The translations under genes and the position numbers were made by a program. From Erythrocercus mccallii (lineage: Eukaryota; Chordata; Aves; Passeriformes; Dicruridae), in contig VZRG01001634.1 in NCBI GenBank assembly GCA_013397435.1, positions 99,443 through 163,442 on the forward strand: DNA of 64,000 bases, read 5' to 3'. This document shows, piece by piece, positions 37,481 through 49,739 of this stretch. The stretch's first letter is position 1, and every line of letters begins with the position of its first letter. A model generated the notes under the pieces. It was not told where the DNA came from. It searched no databases and worked only from the letters and a program-made list of their open reading frames with translations.

Positions 37481-40400
37481 GCTACGCAAAAATCCTGAAG
37501 GACTCTTGCGGTCAGCCACGGGAGACCAGGCATTCTCCACGTTGGTGCTCACAGAATTAATTGAGATTTTAATTTCCTCAAATTTTCTGCCTGTGCTAGG
37601 AATTAGAAGGCACTGACAGAAGGTTCAGGAAGTTCCTTGCCAGAGAGGTGGATCACTGAGTCATTATTTACACCTCAATGCTCTGCCTTGGGGCTTGTGT
37701 TTCTTCTGCATCTCTCCTGGTTTGGGGCCTTCGTGTTTGTGTTGTCACAGCTTTTCACCATCTCATATTGCTGTGCTTCAACATCAGGTGTTCAAAGTTT
37801 CTTTTCTCTCAAAACTTTCGAGAGCCAATTTTTCTAAGCTTTTGCCTGCCTGCTTTGACAGGCCTCCCAGAGGGAGAAAGCGGTGCAGTTGCCTCAGGCT
37901 ATGTTCGTGTAGGAATAAAACCAACGCCCTGTAACTGATAAGCCTTGTTCACCTCTTGACTAGAAGCTGGGCGTGCCCAGATGTCAGCCCAGGCACTGCA
38001 AGTGCATCCTCATCTTCTAGACACAGGCCTGAAGACTTTGGTACATTTGCCCCATAGGCAGCAGAAAGGCCTTTTTTAAAAAAGAAGGAAGGAGAACTGA
38101 AGCTTTTATATGTTGGGTGGGTTTTCTTGTTTTGTTTGTTTTGTTGTTGTTATTTTTGGTTGGGTTTTGTTTTGTTTTTTTTTTGCTTAAGCTTAAATGT
38201 ACTGGCCACATTAATGCATTTATTCTTAGAACAATCTGATGTATAATGACTCTCTTGTGGTACAGGAAGGGGGGAAAAAAAAAGGCAAGCAGAGAGATTA
38301 AATCTCTTGCTCAAGTTGAAGAGAGAGCAAAGCCAGGAAATGAGCTCAGATTTCCTCAGTCAGGCATTGGTGCTTTAACCACACAATCATCCTTTCCTGT
38401 CAGTCATTCTCAGCTTCTGAGCATCAACTGCATTAGCATAGGTTTGATTTTTCCCTACTTTGTTCAACAAAACAACCTCCCCATTCCCACTGAAATTTCT
38501 TCCTAATAAATTTCTTCTCCATTTCCTTCCCCAAAATTAAAGAAATTATATTAGAGACTCACTGGGAGAGTTCTATTTCCCACTGCCTTTCTGCAGGCAC
38601 TGGCGGGTGTTTCTTCAACGCCAATACTTGAAGTCCTCTCTCACAAAGCGATTGTGGAGCTCCCCTGGTGCATCTCTGAGGCACAGTGGGTGAGATCAAG
38701 GAACAGAGAGCAGAGAACCAGGAACACTTGTAAGCACCACAAAGAAGGTACATACGCTGTGCGTGCTGACCTGGGAGTGGTGGTATAACCACATTTTTTA
38801 ACTCCACCTCATGCTTTTATAATCTGGAAATAATTATGAAACAGAGCTCTCAAAGAAAACCATGTATGTAAAAGAAGAAAGCAACCTAGAGGTATTTTAG
38901 GACAGACTTGAGAATCTCCACTGTCTGTTTAGGCATTTAACAGATTTTCATATGCTTATGTAGGCTAAAGATTAGGATCAAGTCTCGAAGCAGAATTCAG
39001 AGTTTTTGGAAAAGGAAGCGTAACATACAAAACTCCAGCTTCTGACTGCTTGCCTCCAAAAATGGTGTTAACCCTCCTACAGACTGCAGACTGAGGTCCA
39101 GCTATGATCAACTGCAGTATCTTTTCCTACCAGTTTATTATCAGATGTTTTCAGCTTGAGGTCTTCACCTTGAATTGATTTTCTATTACGTTGATTTAAA
39201 TGGACATTATATTACACTGGGAGATGGACTAAAAGCTTGTTATTATCGCCTTTGCTCACTGACCTGGCAATGTGCTGCCTCCAAAACCAGAGACACAGCA
39301 GTGGGTGACACCAACCACCCTGAGAAGGGAAGAGCTGGATGTGCAGTTAGTGATATTCACACAAATATTCTCCCAGCCCCAAGAGTTCACAGGCCAGGGA
39401 CTCCACTCTAGTGGAAAAGGAAAGAAAGATTTCTCAAATTTGACCATGTAATAGAGCCCTACACTTTAGAAAATCTGAACTAGATATTCCTAATTCTCTG
39501 CATTACAATGAAGCTGAGTGAATCTGCTTGAGTTAAAAGTATCCTCAAAGCAAGGACACTTCCTGCATCACTTCATAAAAATCATCTTTGCCATGATATC
39601 CATAAAAAAATATCCTTGCTCCATAGCTCATATGCTGTGACTGCTTCAAACTAATCTGTTCATAATAATTTCACTTTTACTTTGTGCCTCGACTTTGTGT
39701 TACTGCATTCAAACGCATTCTGCTTGTACTCAGATTTTATGCTGTCTGAGAGATGAGCTATATTTTTTTGGTTTGCATTCTTTCAAGTTCGAAAGGGCTA
39801 AGCACCGAGGTGCCACTAGTTTTTCCCCCCACATATAAGTAATAATGCACTCATTGTGCATTTTACTTTTACAAAATACTGCTGCATGGATTCTTACTAA
39901 CTTACCAACATTCAAGAAAAGGAAAACAAATGTTAAAACTAGAGACCATATGCTTCTTGGGGTCTAGGTGAACTGTTGATTAAATATATGACAGTGTATG
40001 CAGTTGGATGGCTAGGGGTTGAAATTCTTCATTTCAAAATGTCTCATGATTCTGTAAAATGTATTCACCAAGAGGCATCAAAAATGAACTTTCAGCTGTC
40101 TTCATAATCTGTGTCTCTACAAATAATTTATTTTTTCATTAAGGAATACATTCCTTATATTTTCCATGTTTTAACCCTAAGGAGCCACTATCTCCAAAAG
40201 TACCTATTGACTTTTCAATGTCTTGTACTTTTTAAACTATACAGTTAATTTTATTTTTGTACTACCTTAAAAATATGTGCTAAAATGGATACTTCAAGTT
40301 TATGAACTTCTTTGCTGAGATAATAAGGAAAGCACTGGGCTAATGTCACATAAAGAAATACTTAACAGGAGTGTGGTCATGTGTGTGTATATGTATTATT

Positions 40401-42855
40401 TCCATGTATAGTGTCCACAAGTAATGCACTTTGTACCATTCTGCAATAAATAATCGTAGAAGAATAAAAAAATTCTGTTTAGTGCAAGTTGAGGTTTTTA
40501 TAGTGGTTCCCCATCAATGCATCTTCTTCTCTTTTTACTTAAGGGAAAACAGAGGTGAGCCCAAACTCATTCTGCTGAAATATACGCTTGCCTTGTCACA
40601 TGTAAGACTAAGTCCTTTCATTTTTTTAGCTTTGGAAAAGAATCCAAGTTAAGTAATGGAGGATTTGATATCTCTTCAGGCCTTAGTGCTATCTACCACT
40701 TTCTAAATAATATTTAGTTAATAGGGCAATATTTAAATGAAGACCTGTTCATTGCAGTTTCAGCTGCTTTGTTATTTAAATAATTGTCTCAGATGTCTAC
40801 CTTGCAGAGACAGTATTGCTGCATTTAAGGGTTTGGTGAGCTTTCATGCCCTTCTTTCAGAAAAGTTTTTTTTTGGTCAAACTCTTCTTCTGAACATTGC
40901 TGAAAAAATACTCAAATATTGGTGCAGGATGTGCTTTTAAAACTCCTTGATGTGTTATTCTGTGGCCAGCCCTGCTGATGTTCAGAGATGCTCAGGATGC
41001 ATAACACTGTCTGTTCATGGTGGGAAAAACAGTGAATTTACATGGGCTTAAACTGCTCTTATTTTTCAGTGGTGCTGGAATAGAAGTAGCCTGGACCAGT
41101 TCAGTAAAATCTGCCACTGAAACCCGCCTCAGGAATCTTTACACCTTGCTGCTGCTGTGCTCTTTCTTCTAAGGGCTGGCCATGCATGATGTTTCAAAAC
41201 ACTACATTAGTCTAAATAATTTAGACTTACTTACATCTAAATTATTTAAACAGACTAGTTAAACAATTTAAGAAGCCTAGTTAAAGCTGCTTCTAAAATA
41301 CAGACTTTGTTTTCTGTTTCCGTCTTCGGCAGACACATTCCAACTATCCACACGTCCACTTTTACAAACACAGGGAAGCATTTCTAGGCAGTCATTAAAA
41401 TGGTGTGGCACATTTCCAAAATCCAAGTGTGCTGTCTTTCATTTCTTCCTACAGAAGATACTGCTTCTCAGTGTCCAACTGTTAAAACACATTAGTGTAT
41501 AATGTGTTTCATTTAAGTCTGCTACAGTTTCTTCCTTATTTTTCATTGCAATTTAATTTGTATTCATGTAGGCTGAAAGGCCAAGGAATCCAAATGCCTC
41601 ATGTTTCCGTTATTCGGTGGGATTTTGGAGGATTCTGCAACATAAATAAAACTCCTTATTTCAGCTTGATGTACAGCTATGGAAATTTTTCCCTTTTGTG
41701 TAATTAATTTTTTTTCTAAATCAGGACAGATTAATGTTTTTGTTGCTTTTTATAACTGAAAGGTTGACTGATAATCTCAGAACTCAAAAAATAACCTTTT
41801 ACTAGTGACATTATTTAGGGACTTTATCTCGTGTATTTGGGATTCTTTCTTTATCTGTGAAGCCATTCAGTTACACAAGAGAAAAGACAACAGCCATGTT
41901 TCTAATAATGGCCTTCAAATTTAACAGAATGAGAAAAGTTAACTAGAATTCAATGAAATCTCAGTAGAAATCAGTAGTAAAGATTAAAATTTATTTGCAG
42001 TTGCATGGTTTATCTTTATGTAAACACTGTTACAAAGAAGCCTGCTTTAAATTAATGCTAATCCGAACTGATTGATGTGGATAATTTGTGGGTTTGCTAA
42101 TTTTGTTATTTAATAACATTTTAAATTCTACAATCCTTAAAATGTTTAATGAAGATGAAATGATAGCTTTTTGTTTGTATAGGCAGTGTCCTCCATTTTA
42201 TGATATCATTACAGTTTTTAATCCTGAGATTTGCAGAAGCGGTAATCTACTTATAATCAGCACACAACAGTGGCTAATGGACCAACAGAGCTGTACATAT
42301 GAAGAAATGTAAGAGGAAAGAAAGCCTCTAGGAGAAGAACAGAGCAAGAGCATCATATTTTTGTGTTTTCATTTGACTGCTCAAAGAACAGCATTCCTGT
42401 TAACATGCATCCACAGGGAAGACTCACAGCTGGAAGTGAACTAAACATGGTCCTTCTGGGACTTGTTAAAAAAATATTTAGAAAGGACAAGACGTGGGCG
42501 ATGTGTTGACCAAAGGTTCCTATGTGCTGTAAGCACACAGTTAAACGTGGTATACAGAGAGCAGCTTGATTCTTGGCAAACTCAGTGTCACCCTCTCTTC
42601 TAGGACCACCAATCACCTCACCAGCCCTAACAATAGCCTGATTATATGATGTTCTCTCAAATATTTTTTTAAATAAGATACCTGCATTATCCCCTCATCT
42701 GTTTCACTGTAACAATTGCTATTTTGTTACAGAGGTTTAAGGAGTGCCCAGAATTACCTTTATGAGCTATAATTTTGTTTCTTTAGATGCTGTATTTACC
42801 AGTGACAGATATTCTGTAATTGGTGAGAGACTACATAAGAATGATAGAGTGATGT
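37481..42855. other. Intergenic, no gene recognised
   Basis: The sequence is AT-rich and non-coding. It includes a T/GTTT-rich low-complexity patch at about 38118-38186. At about 41211-41250 there is a short AT-rich palindromic patch. No exon was recognised. Confidence 0.6.
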
Positions 42856-42950
42856 CACAGAATGGTTTGGATGGAAAGAAAACTTCTTCCTTATGTCTCA
42901 TCTAAACCTGCCTTCTTTCAGTTTAAGAATCCTAAACCAGGATCAGACAA
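42856..42950 (-). mobile_element. Degraded CR1 LINE remnant
   Basis: The plus strand reads CACAGAATGGTTTGGATGG, then TTCTTCCTTATGTCTCATCT and AAACCTGCCTTCTTTCAGTT. These are two separated pieces of the antisense CR1 3' region with an internal deletion. Confidence 0.65.
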
Positions 42951-44389
42951 TAAGATTAATCTCACCTTCCTTTCTTAGGGAAAATTCCCACTCAATGATT
43001 AGGGAATAATGTGAGAAAAGTATTACATGAGATGCTTTTGCATATTATAAGGAGGCAGTGATGATTAAAATATGTCCTCTGATCAATTTAATTATTTACT
43101 TCTCACTGCAGATAGTTAAGAGAGATCACAGCAAAGAAAACAGATCCTGCACTGTTGCTGTACTTCACAGTGATTCTGGCCACAGCAAGCTGAAATGATG
43201 AGGCTACAAATCCTCCTGGAGAGCAAAGTCACAGCTCAGTCTGGCCTGATGGCTGCAGATCATGTTCCACCTCCCTGAGCCTGGCTCCTCTCTCAGCCCA
43301 CTGAGGAGCCCCTGCTGCCTGTGCAGCACAGGCCAGTCCTTGGCTGAGCAGTTGGTTTATGAGCAGTCACACCCTGGACAGGATTCCAGCTTACTGGAAG
43401 CTGGCACAGGGAATACTTCCTGCCTGCTCAGATGAAATATGAAGATGTTTCAAGAGGATTCATGTATTTTTCAAGTCTTGATTCATAGCTGAATCAGACT
43501 GCAGAAAGGATTGACTCTAATTGATATTCTTTCCATGAATACTACTTCAATCATGCTAATTTTTTTTGTATGCATCTACTTAGTTTCAATTAACTTAAGG
43601 AAAAATACAAGCAGACTGCTCCAGTAGCACACAGAGGTTTCAAAATACAAGCTAGGACTTTAAAAATAGTTTTATTCCATGTATATATTTGATCCTAATC
43701 TTTCTTGTCTGAACATGTCAAAGCATCAGAAGATAAAAAATGAAAGCTGAAATTCCATTACATTTGCAGTATTAAATGGCAATGAAAACCAAAGATCAGA
43801 TTAAAAGACATAATTGCTTTTCCTCTAGGCATGTGGCAGTAACATGTGCATTGAGAAGTGAGCTGACCTTATCCCAAATCATGTGTGACCAAGCAGTAAT
43901 TAACTGAATAACAGTGTTTCAGAGCTCCACGGGAACATCAAGAATAGTAACACTATATGCCCAAAATCATAGTAGCTTGGAAAATCATGAGACATTATCT
44001 CACAAAATGTTTTATAAAAATTTTCTTCTTCTTTGATTTTTACTCCATCTCTGCTGTTTTATGAACCCTGGTTACTCAGGAAAACAGTGCTTCTATATGG
44101 ACATGTATACAAATAAAAATGTATTTTTATAAAATGTAACTTTTACATATACCTTCATTTCCATCTATGTGTATAGGTATGTACATACATACACCTGTGT
44201 GTGTACATATATAGAGCTATAACAATATAAAAATGATTTTAGGTATTGGGAATCATCTGGAGAGTGGTGTGGATGTTTAGATGACTGATAAATATGGGCC
44301 CTGAGCAGCTGGAGATACAATTTACTGGATCGTTAGTGGCTCTTCCTCTACGTGGGGTTGGGTAGCCCAGCTGAGCATGTGATGCCTTG
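42951..44389. other. Intergenic, no gene recognised
   Basis: Contains a TA/TG-rich patch at about 44150-44220. Nothing else was identified. Confidence 0.6.
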
Positions 44390-44810
44390 TGAAGGCTGAC
44401 CTGGAACAGAGACTGGACAGAGCTGGAGAATAAAGTATGTATTTATTGAAAGGCCTTTAGGGTACACCTGGGGCAGGATGAGAGCCTGACCAGGGCTACA
44501 CCCAAGGTGGACTGAAAATGGTCACAAAAATGGCTGACTGGTCATGAGGTCTCACACTTTTGTAAGTTTTGGTCCATTTGCATATTGGGGTTTAATTGTC
44601 CAGTTACAGCTTCGGGTTGTGAGGTCTCATCCTTCTTGTTTCTCTCTTCAGTCCACTGTTGTTTGTGCTTTTGGGTCTGAAAACTTGTACTCGTTGTCCT
44701 TGGTCTTCAGCAGGAAAAGGATTTGTTTTGTCTGCCTACTCTGAAGAGAGTTCACTAACATTAATGTGAGCTCAGAACTACACCCCTAGGCAGCACAGAA
44801 TCTGAAAAAC
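44390..44810 (-). mobile_element. Solo endogenous-retrovirus-like LTR (approximate borders)
   Basis: The block includes AATAAATACATACTTTATTC on the minus strand (a polyadenylation signal) and the plus-strand phrases GGGTACACCTGGGGCAGGAT, CTACACCCAAGGTGGACTG and TTTGCATATTGGGGTTTAAT. I recall this type from passerine LTRs. No gag, pol or env sequence flanks it. Family and exact ends need a repeat library. Confidence 0.6.
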
Positions 44811-47800
44811 ATGAAAGCTAAAACTTAAGGCACCAGTGGGCCAGAGGATTAGCCCTCAGTCTGTCTCCAGAGTCCTTCCTAAACACTGAATCTTTCTGGA
44901 CACTGTTTTCAAAGTCTGACGTAGTTCAGTTTCAGTGAGTGATAAGAGCTTGCTTTCCTGTTAAGAAAGCTGGATTCTCACAAAGACAAAACAGAAATTT
45001 TATTATTATGCCTCCCTCTGATACATGGACTTCTGAAGACATTTATCCCAAGAGATTCTGACAGCTTCCTGAAATACTGGCACCAGAGAATCAATCACTA
45101 CTCTGTCTAGGAAGGCACATGGCAAGGTTCTGCTGTGCTTTTAAATCAGGAGGTGTGGAAGGTGTTTTTCTCTGAGTGGATAATTTGTAACTGTAGATAG
45201 TGGCAAGCTGGAAAGAGACTGAACTATTTTACAAATGCATGCAATTAATAATAATGCTTTCCATAGTTGTCACAAGGCTCAAGGACAAATTCTTAACAGC
45301 ATGACTGGCATTTTAATGGCTAAAAATATGTTTTCAGTCTACACTGGGAAATAGAAAATGCTGGCAGACAAAAAGTTAAATGCAAAATCATGAGAAGATG
45401 CTGCACTTTCAGTCTCACTATCAAGACAGTTGTGAGTAATATTTTGCACTCAAGATCTTCTGAAATCAAGGAATTCCTGGTGTACTACAAACCTGAATGT
45501 ACCCTCAGAATTTGCTTTGACAGAGTTTGGGCTTCTTCTAGTCACTGTGAATGAAGTGAGGTGTAGAAAGGTGCCAGGATCAAGCTGGCAAACTCATGGC
45601 AGAGACAGAGCCAGAATCCACCATTCCTCCCTGTCACATCCATACATTTAGGACTGACCCATGCAAACCCTACATGGAACTATCCTGTATCAAACTGGTG
45701 CAGAGAAAGGAAATCAAATCTGATACACTGAGTGTAAAAAGCTTTAACAGGAACAGCTGTGAGTAAATAGAAGTAGTATTTGTGGATATTTGCCTAAATG
45801 TTGAAGGTTAAATCCAAGGCTCCAGAAGTCCCATGGGTGCTCCCAGAAGGAGAGGCCAATTCAAAGAAGCTGGGGGTTATCTCCTTGCTGAGAGGGCAGT
45901 TGAAGTACAGAACTAACTCACACTGCAATGATGGACATATTGAGAGTATTAGTAGATAACCACGCAGAAAATTAAAAACCTACATAGAATGGCCAGATAA
46001 GTGGATAAACTTCTAGAGAATGCTTGGCTTACTTCCATTTAATATCATTCTAAGCTGTTTATTTGATTGCAAACATGTTTTATATGTCTGCTGGGGTTTT
46101 TTTTAGGCTACATTTTTATAATCCATGGCCATCCTTTTTCAAGACCAGGATGGTACTCTGGCAGCCTGACTCTAAGTTACAAGAAAAAGTGAGGACAAAT
46201 ATTGTGGAGAATGAAATCAGTAATATAATGACAGCTGCTGGGTTTGAATACAGCATCTATGGGGAAAGAAGGATCTTGGTGAAAGGGGAATGTTCTTCTG
46301 CATGATTCACTTACCACAGAGAGAATGGAACTACCTGAATTAAGGCTTTCCCAGTGCATGCAGTGACACACATCATTGGATGTTTGGAGTTTTTAATTTC
46401 TGCTAAGATTTTGCTGCTGTGTATGTGACACTGAGTGTCACACACCTTTGCATGGAACATAATCTTCCTGTGCTCATCAAAAAGCAGTTTAGGGGAAAAA
46501 CCCCTCTTTTTGGAGCCAGAATGTCTAACCATAATTAGCTCAAGATGCACTGTGGTGTCCAGAGAGAAAAGGGGTTTGGAGCCATTTTCATTATAAAAGA
46601 GATACCTTATTAGTCCTGTGAAAATCTGCCAAGATGACAACCCTCATTGATGTGAAAATTCAGCAACTAAAGTTCTCCTACTGATTTCAAAATACTTCAC
46701 AAGAGAGAAATTAGATGGAAAAAAAAAAGGGGGGGTTATGGTAATTTTCCTTAGGAAAGAATTCTTTACTGGTATAATCTCTTCAATAAGTAACTGCACC
46801 CTTCATCCTGGCAGAGACAGTGTGACAGTGTGCATTTAAAGTGACTTATTTCAATATTAAGGAAATAGTAAGCTGTGCTGCTGATGCACCTAAATCATGA
46901 GCAGTATTGCAGGCTCTAGCTAAGAAAAATGAGCCTTAATTTTTCTCTGGAGATGTGTTTCTCCTATAGTCCCAGTGAAAGAATTTTGCTTTGGAAAGCA
47001 CCGAAGCAGCTGCAGATAGGAATATGAAGTGTCATTTCTCTAGAGGCCCAAAGTGGTCCAAAGATGGGAGAAGACAGAGGGAAATAAGAGTTTAGGAAGA
47101 AGGGGAATCAGAAAATTACAAAATTAGTCACAAAACTGTTTTTCAAATCAGGAGAAGATGACTTTATTAATAAGAGAAGTTCAGGTCTCATGAAATACTG
47201 AAGTGAAAAAAATAGTCCTGTCATCTTCCCCCAGAGTGGTGGAAGCCCCTGCTTTGCACTTGCTCCATTTGCTTTTAATTCCTGATGCTCCATGGGGGGC
47301 ATCCCCTAATGAGAGAGATACACAAGGGTATCACTGGGGAGACACAAGTACAATCTGTAAAATTTTACACCTGAGGCCAATTTCAAGTACTTAGCTAAAT
47401 ATAAATTTTGCATATTCAGTGAGTGAATTAAAATGTAAGCATGAGATAGAAACATGATCATCCTTAGATCTGCTTTTTAAATCAGGGTTTGTGTGACTCT
47501 CCCTTTGTCACTGAGTGAAGAGATGCCATTCCATGAGTCCTGGAAGGCCACTGTAGTTCTAAATGCAGAAATGCTTACCTGGCAATGTTGGTATGTGAGT
47601 AACCAAGGTTATTGGCTTTTTAAAAAAGCTTAAGCAAGATAACTGCAGTTCTCTGACACTTCTAGTTCTGTCCTGTTCCTCCAGGTACAAACTGTAGATC
47701 CAACTGCCTGGATATCCAAGCAATGGATATTGCTGCAATTTCCATTGCTTGGATTGTATTTTAATTCAAATATTTTATTTTCAAATATTTTTAAAAATAA

Positions 47801-48076
47801 TTTTTTCCAAACACACATTTCCTGTAGGTGCATGATGGATATGCAAGCATTTCCTCATAAACTTTTGATTTAGGCACGAAAAACATACAGAATTATCGCT
47901 TAAAATAACATGCCCTCATAAATAAATTTTAAACATTAGGATTTTAATGGTATATTGGAAGACACAACCATTTTTCCTGCAACTCAACAGATCTTTATTT
48001 AAAAAAATATATATATACCTAATCTCTCACTACTGTTAGGGATCATGAAGATCACTCAGCTGTCTGCTCTCTTCCC
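44811..48076. other. Intergenic, no gene recognised
   Basis: AT-rich sequence with a short A/G homopolymer run at about 46720-46736. ORFs at 46063-46305 and 46311-46640 have no recognised family. Confidence 0.6.
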
Positions 48077-48170
48077 CTTTGATTGCTGGTGTAGATGAGA
48101 CTGCAATCTGAACATTCCTTATCGCTGCCTTATCAAGGGATGCACAGCCCTGGGCCAGGTCCAATACCAA
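48077..48170. repeat. 94-bp direct repeat, copy 1
   Basis: This stretch is identical base for base to 49646-49739, in the same orientation, 1569 bp apart. The flanks differ immediately. No terminal repeats or obvious target-site duplication were seen. Confidence 0.97.
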
Positions 48171-49645
48171 GATGTTGCCCAAAATTATGTTTATTCCATC
48201 TTACTATCACCAAGACTTACTACAGGGATCCACAGCTGATGACAAATGTCAGCTCTTTCAGTAAAAGTTAATTTGGAAGAAAAGCAACCCACAGATATGT
48301 TGATGGATCTTTTCAGATATTTCCATGATTAATAATTCAACAGAGGATGATTTGAGCTTCTTACAAATTTAGAAAGCTATGATGATAAATATACCAGATT
48401 AAGGAACTGGAAAACCATAATCCTCTATTTCTACATGACTTTGAAACAGCTTTAAGGAATATATGTTCCACTGCCAACATATCTCTCTTCGAAGCTAGGA
48501 AATCCTCTTCAGATGAAAAGACACTTTGGGACCCATGTCTAATTAGTCTGTGGTCTTTTTGCCAAAATGCATAACATTCAACCTTAGAGAACGAAGAGCA
48601 CATGGTCACAAGACTGAAATGCTGATAACCACCGAGAAAACCATCCTTCAGTGGCACTTTGATCTCTGAGGACTAGCCTAGGACTAAAACTTACTCTGTT
48701 GCTCTTTTAATAGCCATCAGACCATATTGTCTGTCAGAAATAATACACTGCCTGCACTGCGATGTGACCCAGTTGGTGACAGCGAATTAAATCTCACTAT
48801 GCTCCCTTTTACAGCTCCTTTGAGATAAAGATCTTATTATCCATTACCTCTGTCTTTGTATAGCGTGTAATTTCATATGAAATTTACCATTTAAAGGCTA
48901 ATAATATGTTTAAAGCTCTGTATTTAGATGGTCTTTGGTCACTGCCAAGAGGGAATGAAGCTGGCACTGAAAGTTCATCCAAGTGGATAGTAAACAGCAA
49001 GAGTAAAACCAGATTATTGAGAATGGGGTTTATATTTTGCTCTGCAAAACTGGGTTCTGTAAAATAATATATACAAGTGAGAATACATTTCTGTATCAAA
49101 ATGCAGACAATAGCAGGAGACTGCATAGTAAATTCTGTATTGTTTAGTTTATAGATAAACTGGGGGGAAGGATAAGAAGGAAGGAATATACTGGAGACCT
49201 TCTGTCTACAAAGGTGTTTCTGTTCTTAATGAAGGGGGAAAATCATCATTATGACACATCTGCTTCTTCCTTGTTTGTGCTTAAGAATAAAAACTAGATA
49301 CTTATTTTGTGCTTATTTTTGCCATTCATTTTCCTCTCTCCATTTTGTACATCTATTTATATCTGTAAGCATATACATCATATATATGTCTCTCTATATG
49401 ATAGCCTTGGCAGCTTGCTCTTAGAGGAATGAACTCAAGCACTCAGCCCCATTGGCTGCTAGGAGACTTGGCAAAGGGACACCACTGCTGAGCCATTTCA
49501 GGCATTGCTCTCAGATGCTTCCCAGGCCAGCAGCTCATGGAAATACTGAGACAGAGTCTCTCATGGCTTGCTAATGCCTAGTTTTTAACAGAAATATCTG
49601 GGAGACATAAAATAAGGCAGAGAGCAAAGAAGAGGCTGTCCCAGA
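48171..49645. other. Spacer between the two 94-bp repeats
   Basis: Unique-looking AT-rich sequence with no recognised gene or transposon. Confidence 0.6.
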
Positions 49646-49739
49646 CTTTGATTGCTGGTGTAGATGAGACTGCAATCTGAACATTCCTTATCGCTGCCTT
49701 ATCAAGGGATGCACAGCCCTGGGCCAGGTCCAATACCAA
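49646..49739. repeat. 94-bp direct repeat, copy 2
   Basis: Identical to 48077-48170. On the minus strand both copies are open in the frame LVLDLAQGCASLDKAAIRNV, but no splice sites border the copies and 31 open codons can easily occur by chance. Confidence 0.97.

Noticed and set aside
36987..37616. 209-codon plus-strand ORF
   Set aside because: It lies mostly in the antisense of a CR1 LINE fragment and reflects low stop density there, not a gene.
46063..46305. 80-codon plus-strand ORF as a possible transposon or gene remnant
   Set aside because: No recognised motif and no splice or repeat context.
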